NCBI RefSeq assembly: GCF_014635025.1
Contig: NZ_BMCE01000001.1
Coordinates: forward strand, 186,001 to 250,000
DNA length: 64,000 bases
Direction: 5' to 3'
From: Fictibacillus barbaricus
GTDB taxonomy: Bacteria > Bacillota > Bacilli > Bacillales > Fictibacillaceae
This document shows positions 52,552 through 63,103 of this stretch, one piece after another. Position 1 is the stretch's first letter. Every line of letters starts with the position of its first letter. Both the position numbers and the translations under genes were made by a program. The notes below the pieces were generated by a model that saw only the letters and a list, made by a program, of their open reading frames with translations, made no database searches and was not told the DNA's origin.

Positions 52552-53097
52552 ATGAGCTTTCACGGTCAAAAAGTTTTACCAGCAGCTCGAAAAATGAAGG
52601 ACTTTGAGAAGCTGCTGAACAGCAAATATACATATATCGTATGTCTAGATACGCACATCAGTCAGTTGAAGTTCATGATTAATATGGCAAACGAAAGAAA
52701 TAAAAAGGTTTTAGTTCACCTTGATCTGATCAATGGGTTGAAAGCGAATGAATATGCCGTAGATTTTTTAGCACAAGAAATGAAGCCTGCAGGCATTATA
52801 TCAACTCGATCTAACTGTATCATCCGAGCAAAAAAGAAGAACATGATTGCCGTTCAGCGGTTATTCTTACTAGATTCATTAGCACTGGAAACAAGTTATA
52901 AGGTGATCGAACGCGCACAGCCAGACTATTTAGAGGTCTTACCAGGCATCATGCCGGAGATCATTAAAGAAGTGAGGCAGCAAGCCGGCATACCGATTAT
53001 TGCTGGCGGCCTGATTCGTACAAAAGTCAACGTGACTGAAGCTCTTCAAGCAGGTGCAGAAGCGGTAACAACTTCAAATCCGGAATTGTGGATATAA
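52552..53097 (+). CDS. glpP: Glycerol-3-phosphate-responsive antiterminator GlpP
   Basis: The 181-residue TIM-barrel-like RNA-binding regulator responds to glycerol 3-phosphate and prevents termination in glpFK and glpD leaders. Family motifs: VHLDLINGLKANEYAVDFL, KPAGIISTRSN, YLEVLPGIMPEIIKEV and GGLIRTKVNVTEALQAGAEAVTTSN. The ATG giving MSFHGQ is 8 nt after GAGGAG. It heads the glycerol cluster. Confidence 0.95.
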   Translation: MSFHGQKVLPAARKMKDFEKLLNSKYTYIVCLDTHISQLKFMINMANERNKKVLVHLDLINGLKANEYAVDFLAQEMKPAGIISTRSNCIIRAKKKNMIAVQRLFLLDSLALETSYKVIERAQPDYLEVLPGIMPEIIKEVRQQAGIPIIAGGLIRTKVNVTEALQAGAEAVTTSNPELWI

Positions 53098-53115
53098 AGT
53101 TCTATTGAAATATGT

Positions 53116-53143
53116 TTGACACCGCTTTCATCCTTGTTATAAT
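53116..53143 (+). promoter_or_regulatory. glpFK promoter with cre overlapping the -35
   Basis: TTGACA (53116-53121), 16 bp, TATAAT (53138-53143). The 16 bases from 53116 fit the CcpA cre consensus with one mismatch, so the -35 lies inside the cre. CcpA binding here would block the promoter when preferred sugars are present, as known for glpFK in B. subtilis. Confidence 0.75.
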
Positions 53144-53149
53144 AGAGAC

Positions 53150-53235
53150 AAGTTCATAACGTGACGGAGAACATGGAGATCCACAAGAGTTTACTTATAG
53201 TACAAACTATAAGTATCTTTTGATGGGTCTTTTTT
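53150..53235 (+). promoter_or_regulatory. GlpP-controlled leader terminator of glpFK
   Basis: The leader contains TACTTATAGT/ACTATAAGTA (53192-53215) inside a longer imperfect stem from AGATCCACAAGAG to GATGGGTCT, followed by a T run. Termination before glpF in the absence of GlpP plus glycerol 3-phosphate is the established model. The GGAGATCCACAA sequence resembles GGAGAGACCACAA in the glpD leader. Confidence 0.8.
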
Positions 53236-53293
53236 GTTTTTTTCAGTACTTAAAACAGTGCTTGTCACCTTTGTAAAAAAAGGAGGAATTATA

Positions 53294-54121
53294 ATGTCGA
53301 CATTCATGGCAGAACTAATCGGTACTATGATTTTAATTATTTTTGGAGGTGGAGTTGTTGCGAACGTTTCCTTAAATAAATCGAAAGCTCAAGGCGGCGG
53401 ATGGATCGTTGTAGCTCTCGCTTGGGGACTAGCTGTTGCAATGGCTGTTTACGCTGTTGGGAGTTTTAGCGGGGCACACCTTAACCCGGCAGTAACGCTT
53501 GGACTCGCATCAATCGGGGAATTTGCCTGGGGAGATGTACCAGCTTATATCCTTGCTCAAATGATCGGCGGGATGCTCGGAGGGATGGTTGTCTATTTTC
53601 ACTTTCTTCCCCACTGGAAAGCTACAGATGATCCTGCGGTAAAACTAGGCGTCTTCTCTACAGACCCAGCTATTCCGCATACATTTTCAAACCTTTTATC
53701 AGAATTTATTGGAACAGCCGTTTTACTAGTAGGATTATTGTCAATCGGAGCGAATAAATTTTCTGATGGCTTGAATCCTTTAATCGTCGGATTCTTGATC
53801 GTGGCGATCGGGTTGTCACTCGGAGGGCCAACAGGATATGCGATTAACCCTGCGCGTGATCTAGGTCCGAGAATCGCACACTTTATCTTGCCGATCCCCG
53901 GGAAAGGAAGCTCCAACTGGACGTATTCATGGATTCCGGTAGCAGGCCCAGTACTAGGCGGTGTGTTCGGCGCATTATTTTATCAAGCAGTCTTTACAGG
54001 GAAAGTTACAACCCTATTCTGGATATGGACAGCTTTTTCATTCGGAATATTGGCATTAACGTTTTTCTCAGGAAGCAAAGGGACACATGCATTGCCATAT
54101 GGAGCAGAGATAGAAAACTAA
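53294..54121 (+). CDS. glpF: Glycerol uptake facilitator
   Basis: The 275-residue aquaglyceroporin has the two pore motifs HLNPAVTLG and INPARDLGPR, the latter Asp-containing form typical of glycerol channels. AAAGGAGG precedes the ATG. glpK follows after 27 nt. Confidence 0.96.
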   Translation: MSTFMAELIGTMILIIFGGGVVANVSLNKSKAQGGGWIVVALAWGLAVAMAVYAVGSFSGAHLNPAVTLGLASIGEFAWGDVPAYILAQMIGGMLGGMVVYFHFLPHWKATDDPAVKLGVFSTDPAIPHTFSNLLSEFIGTAVLLVGLLSIGANKFSDGLNPLIVGFLIVAIGLSLGGPTGYAINPARDLGPRIAHFILPIPGKGSSNWTYSWIPVAGPVLGGVFGALFYQAVFTGKVTTLFWIWTAFSFGILALTFFSGSKGTHALPYGAEIEN

Positions 54122-55651
<1,530 letters not shown>

Positions 55652-55654
55652 CCC

Positions 55655-55771
55655 TTTAAAAGTAAATAAAAGTGCGTTATACTAAAAACAAGTTGATATT
55701 GAACCGGTTGGAGATCAGGAGAGACCACAAAACCTCGTACAAACGATGCGGGGTTCTTGTGGTCTTTTTTG
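55655..55771 (+). promoter_or_regulatory. glpD promoter and GlpP-controlled leader terminator
   Basis: A promoter candidate TTTAAA-17-TATACT (55655-55683) is followed by a leader terminator at 55722-55771: AGACCACAA/TTGTGGTCT with inner ACC/GGT pairing and six T residues. The start codon is over 110 nt further on. glpD can thus be read independently of glpFK. Confidence 0.78.
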
Positions 55772-55884
55772 CGTGGCTTTAAACACCTTACGATAAAAAC
55801 CGTGTGTTGCAGTAGCGAATTGCGGGAAAACTACCCGTATCCTAAAATACCAACGGTTCTGTACACAAAAGGAGTGAAAAGAAA

Positions 55885-57543
55885 ATGAAAGCATCATTTT
55901 CAACCTATAACAGAGAGGCCATTATTGAAGCGATGAAAAAGCAAAAGTTAGATCTGCTCGTAATCGGAGGCGGTGTAACAGGAGCAGGTATTTTACTAGA
56001 TGCCCAGACGCGCGGAATGAAAGTTGGCCTATTGGAGATGCAAGACTTTGCAGCGGGGACTTCAAGTCGTTCCACAAAGCTTGTTCACGGTGGTCTTCGT
56101 TATTTAAAGCAGTTTGAAGTGAAGCTGGTCGCTGAAGTGGGGAAAGAGAGAGCCATTGTTTATGAGAATGCGCCGCATGTCACCACGCCAGAATGGATGC
56201 TTCTGCCTTTTTATAAAGGAGGAACGTTCGGTAAGTTCTCTACTTCGATCGGTTTAAAAGTGTATGATTTCTTAGCAGGTGTTAAGCGAAAAGAACGCAG
56301 AAAGATGCTCTCTGCTACAGAAACATTAAGACATGAACCTCTTTTGAAAAAGAATGGACTTCTTGGCGGAGGCTATTATGTTGAGTACAAAACAGATGAT
56401 GCTCGACTAACCTTAGAAATCATGAAAGAAGCTGTTGACCGTGGTGCATCAGCTGTCAACTATGCGAAGGTTACTAGATTTATCTATAACGGCAAGAGAG
56501 CGGTTGGTGTAAAAGTAGAGGATCAGTTGACTGGTGAGGTACACGAGATCTATGCAAAGAAAATCGTGAATGCAACAGGTCCATGGGTAGATGAGCTTCG
56601 TGAAGTAGACCGCTCAAAAACAGGTAAAGAAATTCATCATACAAAGGGAATCCACCTTGTTATAGATGGTTCAAAGTTTCCTCTTAAACAAGCAGTGTAC
56701 TACGACACAAAAGATGGCAGAATGGTGTTTGCGATCCCGAGAGCAGGTAAAACATATGTGGGTACAACAGATACCGATTATAAGGGGGATTTAGCGAATC
56801 CAGGCATGACGGAGGAAGATCTTCAGTACGTTCTGAATACTATCCACTTCATGTTCCCAGATGTGAAGATCACTCGTGATGATGTGGAGTCTTCTTGGTC
56901 AGGATTGCGTCCATTGATCCACGAGCCGAAAAAAGGGCCTTCTGAAATCTCGCGTAAGGATGAGGTTTTTCGTTCTCCATCTGGCTTGCTGACGATTGCA
57001 GGCGGTAAGTTAACAGGTTACCGGAAGATGGCGGAAAAAGTAGTCGATCTTGTCCGCGATCAGCTTAGAGAGGAAGAAGGCTCAAAGTTTCCGGATTGCA
57101 GAACACAGCACCTGGAACTATCAGGCGGAAAGATGGGCGGCAGCGAAAACTTCGGTGACTTCCTGCGAACAAAAGTACAGGAAGGCTTGGCATTAGGGCT
57201 TGATGAAGAAAAGGCGAAAGAACTCGTTCAGCGTTATGGTACGAACATCGATGTGTTGTATAGCTTTATGAAGGAACGCGGTGGAGAAGCGAAGAGCTAC
57301 AATTTACCGAAAAGTTTATATGCTTCACTTCTTTATGGCCTGGAGTATGAGATGACATCAACGCCATCCGACTTTTTAATCCGCCGTATCTCTGCTCTGT
57401 ACTTTGATATTGATACGGTGTACAAGTGGAAAGACAGTGTGATTAACTGCATGGCAGATAAGTTAGGCTGGGATGCTGAGCAAAAACGCGATCATGCGGA
57501 AGAGTTTGAAGAGCAATTAAGGTTGTCGGTAGAGGCGATTTAA
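55885..57543 (+). CDS. glpD: Aerobic glycerol-3-phosphate dehydrogenase
   Basis: The 552-residue membrane-associated flavoprotein oxidises glycerol 3-phosphate to DHAP and feeds electrons to menaquinone. The FAD motif is LLVIGGGVTGAGILLDAQTRG, the DAO signature SSRSTKLVHGGLRYLK. The C-terminal cap domain is present. GGAGTG precedes the ATG. Confidence 0.96.
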   Translation: MKASFSTYNREAIIEAMKKQKLDLLVIGGGVTGAGILLDAQTRGMKVGLLEMQDFAAGTSSRSTKLVHGGLRYLKQFEVKLVAEVGKERAIVYENAPHVTTPEWMLLPFYKGGTFGKFSTSIGLKVYDFLAGVKRKERRKMLSATETLRHEPLLKKNGLLGGGYYVEYKTDDARLTLEIMKEAVDRGASAVNYAKVTRFIYNGKRAVGVKVEDQLTGEVHEIYAKKIVNATGPWVDELREVDRSKTGKEIHHTKGIHLVIDGSKFPLKQAVYYDTKDGRMVFAIPRAGKTYVGTTDTDYKGDLANPGMTEEDLQYVLNTIHFMFPDVKITRDDVESSWSGLRPLIHEPKKGPSEISRKDEVFRSPSGLLTIAGGKLTGYRKMAEKVVDLVRDQLREEEGSKFPDCRTQHLELSGGKMGGSENFGDFLRTKVQEGLALGLDEEKAKELVQRYGTNIDVLYSFMKERGGEAKSYNLPKSLYASLLYGLEYEMTSTPSDFLIRRISALYFDIDTVYKWKDSVINCMADKLGWDAEQKRDHAEEFEEQLRLSVEAI

Positions 57544-57549
57544 TAGGGT

Positions 57550-57584
57550 GGATGTCCCTGGGTTACTGGGGATGTCCTTTTTTT
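57550..57584 (+). terminator. Rho-independent terminator of glpD
   Basis: GGATGTCCC pairs with GGGGATGTCC (two G-U pairs), then seven T residues. Confidence 0.8.
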
Positions 57585-57602
57585 CGGAACTTGTCGTGAT
57601 CA

Positions 57603-57757
57603 GTCGACTTGCCGATATATGGGTAAAACTCGCTGAATTAAGCCATAAACTCGCCGGAATAACTGTGTTTTTTGCTGGATTAATGTAATTTTTTCTTGAA
57701 TAAATGTTATGTACCCGACCGAGGTATCATTAAAGATGAGTTTCGTTCACCGAAACT
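57603..57757 (+). repeat. Array E: full-length 21-bp repeat element with hairpin
   Basis: After GTCGA at 57603, unit cores start at 57608 (CTTGCCGAT), 57629 (CTCGCTGAA), 57650 (CTCGCCGGA), 57671 (TTTGCTGGA) and 57692 (TTTCTTGAA), each exactly 21 bp apart. A hairpin AGTTTCG/CGAAACT starts at 57739, 47 nt after the last core. It follows the glpD terminator in the same orientation. Confidence 0.85.
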
Positions 57758-57780
57758 ACCCTAATATAACTAAAACAAAA

Positions 57781-57822
57781 AGGATACTCCCTATGAACTC
57801 CGGGAACATCCTCAATTTTTTA
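57781..57822. terminator. Terminator-like hairpin after array E
   Basis: AGGAT-A-CTCCC pairs with GGGAA-C-ATCCT, followed by T-rich runs on both strands. It serves the convergent minus-strand gene and could end a plus-strand transcript through array E. Confidence 0.65.
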
Positions 57823-58201
57823 TAAAAGTGGAACGTGATAAGTAATCTGAAGGGTATTTTTGAAGCAAAAATTGCAAAAATAGACCAATTTCATAGGGAA
57901 CGTCATTAAAGTACTTTTCATTTGAATCTCTTAACGTTGCTAACAACGAAAAAAAGTGCTGTTTATCTGATTCATCTGCAGACTCTTTAAAGTATCCCCA
58001 AACGTGTTCGAGTGTATTGCCAAGTGCTCGACGCTCAAACGGCTTCTCACTAAAATCGGCGATCATCATCATAATCTCTTTGTAATCAGCTTCAAACGCG
58101 GCTTCTCTCATTTTTCCCTGAATCTCTTTATAAAAATTATAGCCTTTTGCCATAATCGAATACTTTTCACTTGCCCAAAGTATTTCTGTCTCTTTTTTCA
58201 A
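57812..58201 (-). CDS. DUF1722 (YbgA-like) protein
   Basis: The protein matches the DUF1722 pattern: KYSIMAKGYNFYKEIQGKMREA, NTLEHVWGYFKE and the C-terminal LQFLLQKYPSDYLSRSTF. The domain is known as a C-terminal extension of other proteins and alone, with unknown function. I prefer the TTG after AAAGGATGGG; an ATG four codons earlier lies inside that ribosome site. All-helical, soluble. Confidence 0.75.
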   Translation of the reverse strand: MKKETEILWASEKYSIMAKGYNFYKEIQGKMREAAFEADYKEIMMMIADFSEKPFERRALGNTLEHVWGYFKESADESDKQHFFSLLATLRDSNEKYFNDVPYEIGLFLQFLLQKYPSDYLSRSTFIKN

Positions 58202-58234
58202 GTGAAATCCCATCCTTTATATACTGACATTCGA

Positions 58235-58432
58235 TCAAATGTAAATGTACAGAGCAAGGGCAACGAGTGAGATAAGGATAACCACAGCATAAATGCCTGT
58301 TAAACGTACAAGATTTTGCTTTGTTGAGCTTTCATATTTTTCATCTTGAGTTCTAGAGATCATGATAGTACCAACTAAGCCAGCAATTGAGATCACAACG
58401 ATCAAGAAATAAGCAATCCACCAGAAATCCAT
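58235..58432 (-). CDS. Small two-helix membrane protein (65 residues)
   Basis: Two hydrophobic segments (WWIAYFLIVVISIAGLVGTI and LTGIYAVVILISLVALALYI) flank a charged loop. GGAGAG lies before the ATG. I do not recognise a family. It is 21 nt upstream of the DUF1722 gene on the same strand and may share a transcript. Confidence 0.65.
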   Translation of the reverse strand: MDFWWIAYFLIVVISIAGLVGTIMISRTQDEKYESSTKQNLVRLTGIYAVVILISLVALALYIYI

Positions 58433-58573
58433 TCAGCATCTCTCCTTTAACTCTATCATACTGCTAACTTTCTATGACTCTCATGCAAAAAATTTACAGG
58501 ATTATGAACATTTCTATAGAAAAATAAGAATAGAACAATACTATAGTGCTTAAGGGATATGTGAAGAATCACA

Positions 58574-58602
58574 TCGACACAAAATATGGAATTTGCTATA
58601 AT
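58574..58602 (+). promoter_or_regulatory. Sigma-A promoter of the nuo operon
   Basis: TCGACA (58574-58579), 17 bp, TATAAT (58597-58602), 50 nt before nuoA. Confidence 0.7.
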
Positions 58603-58652
58603 TAAAGCGGTTACATAATTTAAAAAATTCTGAAGATTAGGAGGTAGTCAGA

Positions 58653-59027
58653 ATGGATTTTTATCACCTATATCAAAACAATTACCTCATTGTGGCAGTA
58701 TTTTTATTTTTAGGGATCCTGTTGCCGGTAGTCGCTTTAACTGCAGGCCGTGTGCTGCGTCCTTATAAGCCTTCAGCTGAAAAATACACCACTTACGAAA
58801 GCGGAATCGAGCCATTTCATCAAAGCTGGGTTCAATATAATGTCCGCTATTATTTGTTTGCGCTTATGTTTGTTATTTTTGATGTTGAAACTGTATTTCT
58901 ATATCCTTGGGCCGTTGCCTATGAAGAGTTAGGTGTGTTTGCCCTTATTGAGATGGGAATTTTCGTTGTTCTTTTAACGTTAGGTCTTGTATACGCTTGG
59001 AAAAAGAAGGTGCTTAAATGGACATAA
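58653..59027 (+). CDS. nuoA: NADH-quinone oxidoreductase subunit A
   Basis: The 124-residue membrane subunit of complex I has three helices and the conserved loop [16 protein letters not shown], plus [17 protein letters not shown] precedes the ATG. It overlaps nuoB by 10 nt and is the first gene of the operon. Confidence 0.95.
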   Translation: MDFYHLYQNNYLIVAVFLFLGILLPVVALTAGRVLRPYKPSAEKYTTYESGIEPFHQSWVQYNVRYYLFALMFVIFDVETVFLYPWAVAYEELGVFALIEMGIFVVLLTLGLVYAWKKKVLKWT

Positions 59028-59533
59028 AGTGGGAGCTTACGGCTGAAGAACGCGCCGAATTAGATCGTAACGTATTCATGGTGACACTTGAGCAAGTGAA
59101 AGCCTGGGCCCGCAGCAATTCCTTATGGCCTTTAACGTTTGGCCTTGCTTGCTGTGCGATTGAAATGATGGGTACAGGGTCTTCTCATTACGACCTAGAC
59201 CGTTTTGGAAGTATCTTTCGAACGTCACCGCGTCAATCCGATGTGATGATCGTTTCAGGGACGGTAACAAAAAAGATGGCTCCTGTTTTAAAACGCTTGT
59301 ATGAGCAAATGCCTGAACCAAAATGGGTAATTGCTATGGGCTCATGTGCAACAGCGGGTGGACCATACATCAAGTCGTATGCGGTTGTAAAAGGGGTTGA
59401 TCAAATCGTGCCCGTGGATGTCTATATACCAGGATGTCCACCAAACCCGGCTGCACTCATATATGGCATCAACAAGCTTCAAGAAAAGATCCGTTTTGAA
59501 GCGAAGACCGGCAAGAAGGTGATGAGCGAATGA
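59018..59533 (+). CDS. nuoB: NADH-quinone oxidoreductase subunit B
   Basis: The 171-residue subunit carries the terminal 4Fe-4S cluster N2. Ligands are in [20 protein letters not shown] and YIPGCPPNP. It overlaps nuoC by 4 nt. Confidence 0.96.
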   Translation: MDIKWELTAEERAELDRNVFMVTLEQVKAWARSNSLWPLTFGLACCAIEMMGTGSSHYDLDRFGSIFRTSPRQSDVMIVSGTVTKKMAPVLKRLYEQMPEPKWVIAMGSCATAGGPYIKSYAVVKGVDQIVPVDVYIPGCPPNPAALIYGINKLQEKIRFEAKTGKKVMSE

Positions 59534-60960
59534 CAAAAGAGCATGATGGACAAAATCCTGAGTCAAACGAAGGATTATCGATAGAAGAACAAAAGAAGAA
59601 AGCTGCTGCAGAAGCGAAGGCTAAAGCACTAGAACTTGCCAAACAGCGTCAGGCTGAGAAAGCGAAGGCAGTGGAAACGCCAGAACCAGCTCCAGAGCCA
59701 GAATTAACAAAAGAAGAACTAAAAAAGAAAGCTGCTGCAGAAGCAAAGGCTAAAGCACTAGAACTTGCCAAACAGCGTCAGGCTGAGAAAGCGAAGGCAG
59801 TGGAAACGCCAGAACCAGCTCCAGAGCCAGAATTAACAAAAGAAGAACTAAAAAAGAAAGCTGCTGCAGAAGCGAAGGACAAAGCGCTTGAACTTGCGAA
59901 ACAGCGTCAGGCTGAGAAAGCGAAGGCAGTGGAAACGCCAGAATCAGCTTCAGAACCAGAGTTAACAAAAGAAGAACTAAAAAAGAAAGCTGCTGCAGAA
60001 GCGAAGGCTAAAGCACTAGAACTTGCCAAACAGCGTCAGGCTGAAAGAGAGAAAACTACTGAAACGCTAGAGTCGACCGACGAAACTTCAGATGATCTTG
60101 CTAAACAAAAAGCATTAGCAGCTGCTAAAGCAAAGGCCGCTGCAGCAGCCAAGGCAAAAGCTGCCGCTGCCGCTAAAGCAAAATTGGCAAGAGAGTCGGG
60201 CGGCGATGCACCAGCCGAAAAAGCTTCAGATGACGAGAAAGCAAAAGCAGCTGCCAAAGCGAAAGCCGCAGCCGCAGCCAAGGCAAAGGCAGCCGCTGCT
60301 GCTAAAGCAAAAGCGCTCCGAGAAGCAGGCAGCGACACACCACCATCCCAAACAGGTGGTGATGACGAGAAAGCAAAGGCGATAGCAGCCGCAAAGGCAA
60401 AGGCCGCAGCCGCTGCAAAAGCACGTGCTGCTGCAAACGCAAAAGGTGCCGCAGCAGAACCGGTGGTAGAAGAAAAACCATCACAGAACCAACCTATCCT
60501 CGATACCTACATAAAAGTCATCAAAGAACATCTAGGAGAAGATGTGCTAGAAGATTCCTATATCAACAGATTGTCCAAAGACGTGCCTACCTTAGTTGCT
60601 AAACCCAATGCCTATTATAAAATCGCTGAGTTTTTAAAGCATAATGACCAGCTTCGTTTTGACTATCTGTCCGAAATGCATGGTACAGACTTTGAAACGC
60701 ATTTTGAAGTGTATAACCACCTTTATTCGTACGTAAATCGCCAGTCTGTTGCTCTCAAAGTAAAAATAGACAGGGAAAGTGCTGTTACCCACTCTATTAC
60801 CCCGTTATGGGAGGGCGCAAACTGGCCTGAGCGTGAAACATATGATCTTTTAGGGATACAGTTTGAAGGTCATCCGAACTTAACACGCATCATGCTTCCG
60901 GATGATTGGGTGGGGCATCCGCTTAGAAAAGATTACGAACCGCATGACGTGGAGGTGTAG
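59530..60960 (+). CDS. nuoC: NADH-quinone oxidoreductase subunit C with Lys/Ala-rich repeat extension
   Basis: The 476-residue protein is over twice the usual length. The NuoC domain occupies about residues 325-476 ([31 protein letters not shown] and [10 protein letters not shown]). The N-terminal 320 residues are low complexity: four tandem 43-residue repeats ([20 protein letters not shown]...), then alanine-lysine runs. The extension should be a long, highly charged helix or disordered tail on the cytoplasmic face, where NuoEFG would sit in other bacteria. Shorter Lys/Ala-rich extensions occur in other Bacillus NuoC, as I recall. Confidence 0.93.
   Translation: MTKEHDGQNPESNEGLSIEEQKKKAAAEAKAKALELAKQRQAEKAKAVETPEPAPEPELTKEELKKKAAAEAKAKALELAKQRQAEKAKAVETPEPAPEPELTKEELKKKAAAEAKDKALELAKQRQAEKAKAVETPESASEPELTKEELKKKAAAEAKAKALELAKQRQAEREKTTETLESTDETSDDLAKQKALAAAKAKAAAAAKAKAAAAAKAKLARESGGDAPAEKASDDEKAKAAAKAKAAAAAKAKAAAAAKAKALREAGSDTPPSQTGGDDEKAKAIAAAKAKAAAAAKARAAANAKGAAAEPVVEEKPSQNQPILDTYIKVIKEHLGEDVLEDSYINRLSKDVPTLVAKPNAYYKIAEFLKHNDQLRFDYLSEMHGTDFETHFEVYNHLYSYVNRQSVALKVKIDRESAVTHSITPLWEGANWPERETYDLLGIQFEGHPNLTRIMLPDDWVGHPLRKDYEPHDVEV
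59602..60050 (+). repeat. 129-bp tandem repeat inside nuoC
   Basis: Four units; the repeated GCTGCTGCAGAAGC begins at 59602, 59731, 59860 and 59989, exactly 129 bp (43 codons) apart. Units 1 and 2 are nearly identical over their whole length, including synonymous positions, which implies recent duplication. Unit 4 decays after AEKAK. Confidence 0.93.
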
Positions 60961-60963
60961 ATA

Positions 60964-62064
60964 TTGATCAGAACAGAAGAGATGCTCCTCAACGTTGGAC
61001 CACAGCATCCGAGTACACACGGCGTTTTTCGGATCGTGCTAAAAATCGACGGAGAAACCATCATTGAAGCGACGCCTGTTATCGGCTACCTGCATAGAGG
61101 GACTGAAAAGCTCGCAGAAAACCTTCAGTACACACAGATCATCCCGTATACAGATCGAATGGATTATCTTGCGGCCATGACAAATAATTATGTGATCTGC
61201 CATGCGGTTGAAACGATGATGAGTCTTGAGATTCCAGAACGTGCGGAGTATTTGCGCGTAATCGTGATGGAGTTAGGCCGAATCGCGAGTCACCTCGTTT
61301 GGTTCGGTACGTATCTGCTTGATATCGGGGCGATGAGCCCGTTTTTATACGCGTTTCGTGAACGAGAAGCTATTATAAATATGCTGAACGAAATTTGCGG
61401 TGCTCGCCTCACGTTCAACTATATGCGTGTTGGAGGTGTGAAGTGGGATGCACCAGAAGGCTGGATCGAGAAGGTCCGAGAATTTGTACCGTATATGAGA
61501 GAAGAGCTTGCGGGCTATCACGATCTTGTTACAGGAAACGAAATATTCCTAAATCGAGTAAAAGGAATCGGCTATTACACGAAAGAAGAAGCGCTGAATT
61601 TTAGTTTAAGCGGTGCTAACCTAAGATGTACGGGTACGAATTGGGATCTGAGAAAAGATGAGCCGTATTCGATCTATGAACGCTTTGATTTTGATGTACC
61701 GGTCTTTCATACCGGTGATGCATGGGCGCGTTATCAGTGCCGCATGCAGGAGATCGAAGAATCACTGAAAATACTGGAGCAAGCGGTGGAACAGTTCCCG
61801 GAAGATGGTCCAGTCATGGCGAAAGTGCCAAGGATCATCAAGCCTCCAAAAGGTGAAGCGTTCGTTCGCATCGAGTCACCACGCGGTGAAATCGGATGTT
61901 ACATAGCTTCAGAAGGAAAGAAAGAACCGTACCGTCTGAAGTTCCGCAGACCATCGTTTTATAATCTTCAGATCCTGCCGAAACTTTTAGTCGGTGAAAA
62001 CATCTCCAACTTGATTACGATTTTAGGCGGAATCGATATCGTTCTAGGGGAGGTTGATGGCTGA
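60964..62064 (+). CDS. nuoD: NADH-quinone oxidoreductase subunit D
   Basis: The 366-residue 49-kDa-type subunit forms the quinone site with NuoB. Motifs: NVGPQHPSTHGVFR, HRGTEKLAE and the C-terminal DIVLGEVDG. TTG start 6 nt after GGAGGTG. It overlaps nuoH by 1 nt; no nuoE, F or G lies between, as in other Bacillus 11-subunit complexes. Confidence 0.95.
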   Translation: MIRTEEMLLNVGPQHPSTHGVFRIVLKIDGETIIEATPVIGYLHRGTEKLAENLQYTQIIPYTDRMDYLAAMTNNYVICHAVETMMSLEIPERAEYLRVIVMELGRIASHLVWFGTYLLDIGAMSPFLYAFREREAIINMLNEICGARLTFNYMRVGGVKWDAPEGWIEKVREFVPYMREELAGYHDLVTGNEIFLNRVKGIGYYTKEEALNFSLSGANLRCTGTNWDLRKDEPYSIYERFDFDVPVFHTGDAWARYQCRMQEIEESLKILEQAVEQFPEDGPVMAKVPRIIKPPKGEAFVRIESPRGEIGCYIASEGKKEPYRLKFRRPSFYNLQILPKLLVGENISNLITILGGIDIVLGEVDG

Positions 62065-63065
62065 TGATGGAGGATCTTTTATACGCAGAGCCTGGCTGGA
62101 CGCACGTAGCGATTTTCTTTGCTCTAGGAGCTGCGTTACTCGCAACTGTATTGGGCTTCGTAACGTATGCGATCTTAGCGGAACGAAAAGTGCTTGGATT
62201 CATGCAGATGCGTACTGGACCGAACCGTGTTGGTGGACGTTTTGGTCTCCTTCAGACCGTAGCAGACGTTTTTAAACTATTACTAAAAGAAGACACCATA
62301 CCAAAACTTGCTGATCGTCCGCTTTTTATATTGGCTCCTGTTATCGCGTTTGCACCAGCGTTCATGGTGCTTGCTACCATTCCATTTTCGGAGAACATGC
62401 AGTTTGCGAACCTTGGTGTCGGTTTACTATACTATGTGGCCGTTTCCGGAATCTCAACGATCGGTATCTTAATGGGAGGCTGGGCATCTAACAATAAATA
62501 CTCCCTGTTGGGCGGTATGCGTGCTGCGGCGCAGATGATTTCCTATGAGATTCCGCTTGTAATCTCCGTAATCGGAGTGATCCTTTTCGCTGGAAGCATG
62601 AATTTAAACGAGATCGTAAGAGGACAAGAGAACATCGCTTACATCTTTTTAACACCGATCGGTTTCATCGTATTCTTGGTTTCCTCGATCGCAGAGCTGA
62701 ACCGTACGCCGTTCGACTTGCCTGAAGCTGAGTCTGAGCTGGTTGCCGGTTATCACGTCGAGTATTCAGGATTCCGCTGGGCGTTCTTCATGCTGACAGA
62801 GTACGTCTATCTGTTTGCCATGGCGTCACTGACAACGGTTTTGTTCCTCGGCGGCTGGAACCCGATTCCATTTTTAGATTTCATACCGGGTGTAATATGG
62901 TTTGGGATTAAATTTAGCTTAGTTGTATTCTTCATGATCTGGATTCGCGGTACACTTCCTCGTCTCCGTGCTGATCAGCTTATGGGCTTTGCGTGGAAAG
63001 TTCTTCTGCCGCTTGCGCTGCTTAACATTTTTGTAAGTGCGGCAGTAAAGGAACTATTTTTATAA
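62064..63065 (+). CDS. nuoH: NADH-quinone oxidoreductase subunit H
   Basis: The 333-residue membrane subunit links the Q module to the proton pump; about eight helices. Motifs: ERKVLGFMQMRTGPNRVG, AELNRTPFDLPEAESELVAGYHVEYSG and RGTLPRLRADQLMGFAWK. GGGGAGG lies upstream of the two ATG codons. Confidence 0.96.
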   Translation: MMEDLLYAEPGWTHVAIFFALGAALLATVLGFVTYAILAERKVLGFMQMRTGPNRVGGRFGLLQTVADVFKLLLKEDTIPKLADRPLFILAPVIAFAPAFMVLATIPFSENMQFANLGVGLLYYVAVSGISTIGILMGGWASNNKYSLLGGMRAAAQMISYEIPLVISVIGVILFAGSMNLNEIVRGQENIAYIFLTPIGFIVFLVSSIAELNRTPFDLPEAESELVAGYHVEYSGFRWAFFMLTEYVYLFAMASLTTVLFLGGWNPIPFLDFIPGVIWFGIKFSLVVFFMIWIRGTLPRLRADQLMGFAWKVLLPLALLNIFVSAAVKELFL

Positions 63066-63103
63066 AAGGCTGTTTTCGGATAAACATCAGATGTATTAGA
63101 GGG

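Noticed and set aside
59750-60484. Open frames opposite the nuoC repeats
   Set aside because: They are produced by the Lys/Ala codon bias of the repeats (GCN and AAR leave few stops on the other strand) and lack ribosome sites.
59530-60500. NuoC extension as a separate gene fused by error
   Set aside because: There is no internal stop, start or ribosome site before the NuoC domain, and Lys/Ala-rich N-terminal extensions occur in other Bacillus NuoC.
60960-62064. Loss of nuoE, nuoF and nuoG as a deletion in this strain
   Set aside because: Bacillus complex I operons normally lack these three genes, and nuoD and nuoH overlap here, so the arrangement is ancestral.
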